DNA from: Rhodotorula mucilaginosa
Lineage: Eukaryota; Basidiomycota; Microbotryomycetes; Sporidiobolales; Sporidiobolaceae
Length of the DNA: 64,000 bases
NCBI GenBank assembly: GCA_034406715.1
Contig: CP137869.1
Span: 1,116,001 to 1,180,000, forward strand
Direction: 5' to 3'
Shown here: positions 57,701-64,000 of the stretch, one piece after another
Numbering within the stretch: the stretch's first letter is position 1
Layout of the letters: every line of letters starts with the position of its first letter
Notes under the pieces: generated by a model
What the model was told of the DNA's origin: nothing
The model's database searches: none
What the model saw: the letters and a program-made list of their open reading frames with translations, nothing else
Translations under genes and position numbers: made by a program

Positions 57701-58644
57701 CTGGTCGGGTAAAGTCCGGTCTTCTGTGGTGGTCCTCGCGAGGGATAGCCGATTCGCGTTTGCCGACGCCCATGGTGAAGAGACTGCGTTGTCCCGTCTG
57801 CGTCCCGAGTCGTGCCGCATCCTCGGCCGCGAGGGTACCTTCAACTGTACTGCTCGTGTTCGCATCGGGCTTTGACGGAGCGAGCAGCGAGAATTCCCGC
57901 CAATCGAGCAGGCGGCCGTGTTCGGCCGACTTGACGAGCCAGTCTGGCGTCGCCACTTTGTACTTGGCGAACTCGCGTCGCTTCGTCGGCGTCAGGTTGG
58001 TCGCGATGATGTGCGTGACGAGGCTCTTCTTGTCGAGGTACGGAACGTATTCGCCGCCGTGCCGAACGAGAAGTTCGGTGAGTTCGGGGAGGGTGATCGA
58101 CTCGGTGAACCCGTTGACCTGGAGGGGCAGCAGGACAAAGCTATAAGAGCTGTTCCGGTCAGGTGGCCCAACGGGAACGTCAGACTCACGTAGATGCGCA
58201 GATTTTTGAAGATCTGCGGCCTCCCTTGGCCGTCCTCGAGCAGAGCTGCGTTCTGTACCTTGAGCTTGAGGCGCTTGTTGTGCATGTACTTGCCCTGCCA
58301 TACCGAGTGAATTTCAGCATAGCTAGCAACTCATCGCTGAGCCTGGATGCCTCTGCTTCCGTTCGAAGTTGAGCGATCCGCAAGTTGACCGAGAGAAGGG
58401 TCGCCGGACTCACAAACTCGCCGAACTTGACAGGCTCGTAGAAGGCCTGGTCGCGGTAGTCCGATGCTGCCTCGCCAGTCGCATGTTCGTCCACAGTCTC
58501 GCCCGGGTCGCCGCGGGTCGATGGCAGCGGTGACGACTGTCGCATCGGCCGTCCGTTGTCATCGCTGTCGAGGCCGTCAAGTGGGCCGCTGGCCGTGATG
58601 GCCGCGCATGGCCTAGCGCGTTTGCGCGGTCGCTCTGACGCCAT
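54706..58644 (-). CDS. REV1: REV1 translesion DNA polymerase (deoxycytidyl transferase)
   Basis: Y-family polymerase that inserts dCMP opposite abasic sites and damaged G, and acts as scaffold for polymerase zeta. ATG 58642-58644 (MASERPRKRARPCAAI). Order: basic head; KLKVQNAALLEDGQGRPQIF entering the BRCT domain (GFTESITLPELTELLVRHGG, TPDWLVKSAEHGRLLDWREF); Ser/Pro linker; N-digit helix YFAQSRLHWISSFKEELKD; catalytic core with IIHVDFDCFFVSAGL and SMDECLAEVVV (metal-binding D and E present), GISHNILLARLAMRKAKPAS and LPGIGWSLRSKLL. A little-finger region, a ubiquitin-binding-like motif (DIDPEAYRTFDRALQVEILN) and the Rev1 C-terminal four-helix domain (LAQAADILRWWDCLLRQTFP) follow, stop at 54706. 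Introns near 58190-58110, 57000-56940 and 56220-56130. Convergent with symplekin, 130 bases apart. Confidence 0.93.
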
Positions 58645-58974
58645 CAGGTCCTAGCCAGCCTGGGCGCGGGCTCAACTTCGTGAGTCCAAGAGATGTCAAG
58701 CACGTCAAGGAGATGTCAACTCGAAGTCTCAATCAATTCTCTCGACTCCAGTCTCAAAGTATAGTCACTAAAGCGAGCCAAGAGCCAAGGGAGGAGAAGG
58801 TGGTATACAATACATGCAGCAAGAAGCGAATCCATCTAACGATAACCTAAAGAGCTGCACAAAACCGAAACCCCTTCTATTTCCCCGAGCCGACGAGACG
58901 CTGCCCCGACCCCCCTTGATACCTTCGTACTCCGACCCCACTGTATACTAGCACTCCACCGTCCCGTCCCCCCA
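58645..58974. other. Intergenic stretch between REV1 start and the two-RRM gene 3' end
   Basis: About 330 bases: 3'UTR of the RRM gene, then the REV1 upstream region. The direct repeat GAGATGTCAA occurs twice near 58688-58715; not a known motif. Confidence 0.5.
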
Positions 58975-61900
58975 TCATCCCCAGATCGATGTACCGAACG
59001 CAGCGGGCTTGGCTGAACCGCCCGCCGCTGACCCGTCGTGACTCGCCCTCCTCGCTCGCACGTCAGCACGTCGCCCGTTTGCCTCCGGCGCTCTCACGTC
59101 AGCCGACGAATTCTCTGGAAGCGCCGCGGGCGAGGCGGCTCCCTCCGCCCATCCGAGTTCGCCGGTAGGCTCGGCGCCGCCCGATAATCGTAACGCATCG
59201 AGCGCCTCGCCAACCTCGCGGACCTCGTCGACACCTTCACTCGCTGCTTGCGAGTTTTGCTTCGGCCGCACGGCGTCATCCGACTTGGAGTGGCCACCGA
59301 CTCGAGGTCGAGCAGTCAACTGCGGCGATAGTGGCGGTGCTGACGCTGACGCTGCCGTGGATGGCATGCCTGCACCGTCCGGCGCCAATCCCTGCCGCCG
59401 AGGAGGCCTCTCTCCGGCAGGAGATGTAGCAGGTCGAGCTCCGACAGGATCGACGATCGGCGACGACGAACCGTTGGCCTCCACCCGCGGGAAATAGCTC
59501 GGCTGGTCCGTCTCCGCTGCGAGAGGCTGGCCCGTAGACGACGCCTGTCCCGAGCCGTCCTCACCCTGCTGCTGCGCGGCCGCTCCATGCGCATTCGGCG
59601 GCGCCATCGGTTCGTAGCCATACGTGGGCGGGAACATCGGATTGAATGCCTCGAAGCCGTGTCCGGGCGTGACTGCACCGCCAGGCGTCAAGCTGGACCA
59701 CACGAGTGGCGGAGTGCCAGGGAAGTACGGCGCTCCGGGCGAGAAGGGTGCGACTCCGACTCCGGGTGAGAACATGCCGTGCGGAACGAGCGGCGGCGTG
59801 GCTTGCGCGGCGAACGGTCCCGCGCCTCCGAACGTGAACGCCGGCATGGAAGGCGTCATGCCTCCCGTGCCCAGAGGTGAAAACGGTCCCGGTCCTCCCG
59901 AGGTCGGCGTCCCGTTCAGCCCGAGGGCGGCAAAGGGTAGAGGCGGAGGCATCGCGATCCGAGACGGCGCAGTCGAATGATGATGCGTCCGCGAGAACGA
60001 CGAAGTGCCGCCGAGGTCTTGCAAAAAGGGCGGCCTCCGTCGAGGCGTCGGGTGTGAGCGCTCTTCGGTTCCGCCGTTCGCCTGTGCGGCTTCGTTGCGA
60101 GTCGATCCGTCACCAGCAGGTTGTCCCGCGCTGCCGTGGGCGTTGTCGGCCGAATCTCCAGAAGCGGTACCCGGACGAGAGGATTCGTCGTGTCGCGACG
60201 GAGGCCGCGCGTGCATCACGTTTGAAAGCGGACTCGGTCCCGAAAAGTTGCCGGCGGCCGAGCCATTGCTGCCGAAGGAGGAGAAGTGCTCGTGCAAGGC
60301 GGGGCGATGCGGGAAAGGTGCCGGCATCGACATGTTCGGATAAGATGACTGGCCGTTAGCCGTCGCGTACACCGGAGGTGGTGGCGGTCCTTGCGAAGGA
60401 GGCTGGTTGTTGACGCCGGCGCCGGCAAACTTGTCAAAGTGTACCTGTACGTCGATGCGTGTCAGTATTTGGCGGCTTTGAGCAAGACGAGAGGCGAGAG
60501 ACCGCCGACTCACCTTGAGCATCCTGCCGTTAAATTCGTAGCCATTGAAGAGAGCGACTGCCCGTTCGGCGTCCTGCGGCGTCGCGAACAAGACGCTGCC
60601 GAAGCCTCGACTTCGTCCGTCTGGGCCTTGAGCGATATCGGCACGGAGGACGTTGCCCGCTCCACGCATGAGATCTTTGAGCTCTTGCCACTGGCAATTG
60701 AACGGCAGATTGCCGATGAACAGATGCCGGTTCTGGTACTGCAGTCCGCCCGCTCCCGGTGGCCCACCAGCGCCGGCGCCTGCTCCTCCCATGAGGTTGA
60801 CGTAGCCGTTCGGGGCGATCAGAGGCGCCGACCCTGGCCGCGGGAGCCCGTTCGTGGCCGCCGCGAGCGAACTGTAATACGAGAGCATCCCTCCCGGGAC
60901 GGCGTAACCCATCGGGTGCACACTCAGCATCGGCATGTAGACAGGCTGCTGCTGCTGCTGCTGAGGCTGTTGCTGCTGCATCGCGAGCACTTGTTGCAGC
61001 TGTGGCGGCAAATCGTTCGTTGGAGGCGGTGGTGGCGGCGGGATCCGCCCTTGCTGCTCGTAAGGCAAAGGCTGGAGACGAGATGGGAGAATCGAGTCGG
61101 AGGCATAGCGATCGAGCCCTGCAGGACGGAACGAAGGCTGCTGATTGATGGGAGGGTGCTGACCCGACGACGGGGTCGGCGTCGCAGAGTGGTCGACGGG
61201 CGACGAGCGGTTCCTCGAATCCTGACTCGACGTTCGTGCGAGCAAGGTGGAAGTCGGACCGGAACCCTCTTCGCTGCCGGTACGCTGCAGAGGCTGATTC
61301 CGCGCCGACAGCGCCGGACTCGCTTGCGCGGGCAGCTGCGGGGATGATCCGGCAGCGTACCCGTTCTGGGGTTGGTTGAGCGGAGATGGGCTCGAGATAG
61401 ATGGGGGAACGAGCGCCGGAGACCCGTTCGGCGGCGGGAACGCCGTGCCAGGCTGAATGTAAGGAGGTGGCGGTGGCGGCATCGAGGGCGACTGACGCGC
61501 CATAGCCGCTGCCGCAACGGCGCGCTGCTGCTGCTGGACATGCTCGATCTGCTTCTGATGTTGCTGCAGTGCTTGCTGCCGATTTGCCTCGGCAAGCGCG
61601 AGCGCACCGGTCGGATCTTGGGCGTCGATCCGGACATCGAGGACGCGAGTCTGCCAGGTGTAGCCGTGGTAGGTCGCGATCGCCTTGGCGGCGTCTTCGG
61701 CTTTTGCAAAGAGGACGACTCCGAACCCTCTGCTCCGCCCGTCTGCTGGGTTCAGGGCGACGTCGGCGCGGAGGACGGTGCCGCACTTGCGCATGAGATC
61801 CTTCTGTTGTCCAGTCCGGCGCAGGAGCAGCAGTGTCAGCGACTACTCTGAACAAGATAGCTCCAGCCGAGAGTCCTGAGCGCCACGAGAGTATAACGAA

Positions 61901-62179
61901 AATTCGACGTACGAGGTCTTGCCAACGGACTCGGAACGGCAAATTGCTAACAAAGAGTTGGGTCCGTGTGTCGGCCGACTGGTTGTTTGGGAACGGGGGC
62001 CCGTTTGCGCCGTTGATCGTGTTGAACGGCACATAGCCGGGACCTGCTCGGTGCGGGAGGGTCGAGCTCGTCGAGTACGACGGCATCATCGGCGGGCGGT
62101 GATTTGGCGGCGCGAACCCGGCTCCTGGTCCTGCGTGCATACCATTCGGCGGTGGCAGAGGCGGATACGGTCCATTCAT
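58975..62179 (-). CDS. Two-RRM RNA-binding protein (Gbp2/Hrb1-like RRMs) with long disordered regions
   Basis: Probable mRNA-binding protein. The first ATG in frame is 62177-62179 (MNGPYPPLPPPNGMHAGPGA). RRM1 reads TQLFVSNLPFRVRWQDL and, across an intron near 61915-61810, DLMRKCGTVLRADVALNPAD and GRSRGFGVVLFAKAEDAAKA. RRM2 reads HLFIGNLPFNCQWQELKDLM and GRSRGFGSVLFATPQDAERA. RNP2 and RNP1 are intact in both. Between them lies a roughly 230-residue Pro/Gln/Ser-rich segment with a poly-Gln run near 60940-60990; an intron sits near 60510-60440; the long C-terminal tail is Pro/Gly/Ser-rich and ends GTSIWG at 58975. The RLFV/GRSRGFG style of the RRMs resembles yeast Gbp2/Hrb1, which have three RRMs; no third one is seen, so orthology is not claimed. 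Confidence 0.8.
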
Positions 62180-62600
62180 CTCTGACACTCCTTGACTCCG
62201 TGACTCGGCCCGCGCGCCTCGGCCACTGCTCGAGATGTTTTAATAGTGGGGAGGCGGTGCCGTGCGAACTTGGCGAAGCAGGCCTCGGAGTCGGCGGCGA
62301 CGGCTCCTTTTCGGGCGCCGACTTGTTGCGATTGCGCGGATCAGATCTGAGCAAGCTAGTGAGAGCCAGCAGCAGACTGCACGAGGTGCGAGCGAATGCC
62401 GAGCATCGACAGGTGATCGACGTTCAAACTCGCAACCCGCGCGAGTCGCAAGTTCGGCTGCGCGCCCCACCCTAAAGCCTCCCCTCAGCCTTTTGCTTCC
62501 GCGTGAGGCGCCGTTTGCAAAATTTTCTCTCTGCCTGGAACCGCTGCCCTGGTCCTGCTGTGCAGTCGACCGACTCAGCGAGCGCGAATCGAAGGCGAGT
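62180..62600. other. Divergent promoter region of the two-RRM and uS5m genes
   Basis: About 420 bases between outward-facing starts. No gene supported; possible 5'UTRs on both sides. Confidence 0.5.
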
Positions 62601-63823
62601 ATGTCGCTCCGGACACTGGCATCGCAGCTGTGGGCTCGCACTTCCCTCACCGCCGTCCCGACCCGCGCGTTTGCGTCGTCGGCCTGCTCGTGTGCCGCTT
62701 CGCCGCCTTCCGCCAACAACTCGTCGCCGCCGTCCGACTCGGTCACCGCACCGAGAGCGACCAAGGCTGCCCCGCCCGCTCGGCCACGGCAAGACCTCGC
62801 TCGGAATGATGCCCGCTACCTCGCTTCGCTCGTTGGCTCGGACCTGTCGGCGTTCGATCCCGTGCTCGACGTCCACCCGGACAAGGCGAACCAGCATCTC
62901 CCGCGGACCAAGCATGCCCACGCAGACGCGAGCGTGACCTGGTTCAACGACACTCCCGCCAACCGAGGGTACCAGCAACCGCGACCGCCGCCCGAGATGC
63001 TCGAGGGCCTCCCCGGCGAGGACGACGCCGTCGGTCACCTCGCCCAGTTGACCGACCTCTCGGCGGGAGAGATCCGCAACCTCTACCGGTTCCCGCTCGT
63101 CGTCAAGCGCGTCGTCACGATGAAGTCCAAGGGCAAGCAGCCGAGCCTGTACGCCCTCGTCGTCGTCGGGAACGGTCGCGGCCTCGTCGGCGTCGGCGAG
63201 GGCAAGGACGACGCCGCGCCCAAGGCGGTCCAGAAGGCGTTCAACCAGGCAGTCCGGTCGATGGACTATGTCGACCGGTACGAGGACCGGACCGTCTGGG
63301 GAACCATGCGATCGAACTTTGGTACTTGCAAGGTCGAGATGCGCTCCCGTCCTCCCGGTCCGTTGTCCCAGTTACCCCAGGACGTCGCAGGTCTACGAGT
63401 CCAGTGTTCAAGAGCTTACATGATAACGATTCTCCACAGGCTTCGGTCTCCGAGTGAACCCGCACATTCACCAGGTCGCCAAGGCGGCCGGCATCACCGA
63501 CCTCTCGGCCAAGGTGTACGGCTCGCGGAATCCCGTCCGAGTCATCAAACTCGCGGTCGCAATGCTCCATGGCGGCTCAAACCCAGTCGGTGCGTCCCCT
63601 CAGAGCAGCTTTCATTGCGTTCACCTGCCTTCCGTTCCTGCGTATGGTGGCTGTTCTGGAATCACCACTGACGCCACGCCACCCTCCTTTGCCGCGCGTC
63701 ACAGACATGGGTGGATTTGGCAAGGAAAAGGGACAGCGAAGGAACAAGAAGACGACTGGAATGGAGACGGCCGAGGCGATCGGTCGGGCACGAGGACGTC
63801 GCGCCGTCGATGTTTCGGCGTGA
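62601..63823 (+). CDS. MRPS5: Mitochondrial ribosomal protein uS5m (MRPS5)
   Basis: Small-subunit mitoribosomal protein of the S5 family. ATG 62601 gives a presequence-like start (MSLRTLASQLWARTSLTAVP, then TRAFASSACS). The S5 N-terminal domain shows LYRFPLVVKRVVTMKSKGKQ, LYALVVVGNGRGLVGVGEGK and KAVQKAFNQAVRSMDYVDRY; the C-terminal domain FGLRVNPHIHQVAKAAGITD, LSAKVYGSRNPVRVIKLAVA, MLHGGSNP. Introns near 63350-63438 and 63590-63704 are needed; the last exon (GGFGKEKGQRRNKKTTGMET) ends with TGA 63821-63823. Both S5 domains are present with the Gly-rich loop intact. Confidence 0.92.
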
Positions 63824-64000
63824 AACATCCGAGCAAGTCTCAGCAAAGACGGTGTTTCCGGAGTGCAGTTGGGCGCAAACTCGCATATATCCTGTATTGC
63901 ATACTTTCTTTTCGTTGCTTCCAGGCCTGCGTCAGGAGCGTGCTGCGGTAGCGGCGATTGCGTCCGAGTCAGTCCGCCGAGTCTCTTTCCCTTCGCTCAA
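63824..64000. other. 3' flank of uS5m to window end
   Basis: 177 bases of 3'UTR-like sequence; no gene supported. Confidence 0.4.

Noticed and set aside
60391-61347. 318-residue plus-strand frame opposite the two-RRM gene
   Set aside because: Arg-rich antisense shadow; both RRMs are on the minus strand.

Overview
This window looks like nuclear DNA of a basidiomycete yeast, most likely a red yeast of the Pucciniomycotina (Rhodotorula/Sporobolomyces-like). The reasons are GC-rich host genes packed on both strands, many short GT-AG introns (mostly 50-100 bases) that often contain a CTGAC/CTAAC-type branch site, very small exons, long Pro/Ser/Ala-rich tails on conserved proteins, and protein families of typical fungal type. 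The taxonomic call is an inference from gene style, not from a marker gene.

Left block (1-19.8 kb), all host genes: the end of a SLY41-like triose-phosphate-type transporter; mitoribosomal DAP3/mS29; peroxisomal PMP24/PXMP4; a one-pass membrane protein with a Cys-rich outer domain; DASH subunit DAD3; Arp2/3 subunit ARPC1; the 40S assembly factor ENP1/bystin; biotin-protein ligase BPL1; a protein with two BTB regions and a CAP-Gly-like region; and a pyruvate-dehydrogenase-kinase family gene.

Middle block (19.8-40.4 kb), accessory and repeat-rich. It holds an 86-unit CT microsatellite, then a 5.3-kb DNA transposon (22733-28037). That element has near-perfect 46-bp terminal inverted repeats, a TA at each end, and a four-exon, fully open 321-residue DD34E transposase, so it belongs to Tc1/mariner/IS630. 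It also carries two further genes on the opposite strand: an RTC4-domain-like protein and an uncharacterised protein. A short LINE copy with a 14-bp target duplication sits in an intron of the second one. To the right lies a tandem array of about 1.14-1.38-kb composite units made of LINE 3' ends (28642-35250), more LINE tails, a Ty1/copia fossil, and two intron-containing tRNA genes, Pro(CGG) and Ala(UGC).

Right block (40.4-64 kb), host genes again: the Qa-SNARE PEP12, COPII coat SEC24, an RNPS1-like RRM/RS protein, a G3BP/Bre5-like NTF2+RRM protein, V-ATPase subunit G (VMA10), symplekin/PTA1, REV1 translesion polymerase, a two-RRM protein and mitoribosomal uS5m. Several neighbours are divergent over 150-420 bases and probably share promoters. 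Apart from general housekeeping roles (two mitoribosomal proteins; SEC24, PEP12 and VMA10 in the endomembrane system; symplekin, RNPS1 and RRM proteins in RNA processing) the host genes do not form a pathway. The strongest novelty candidate is the cargo-bearing DD34E transposon.
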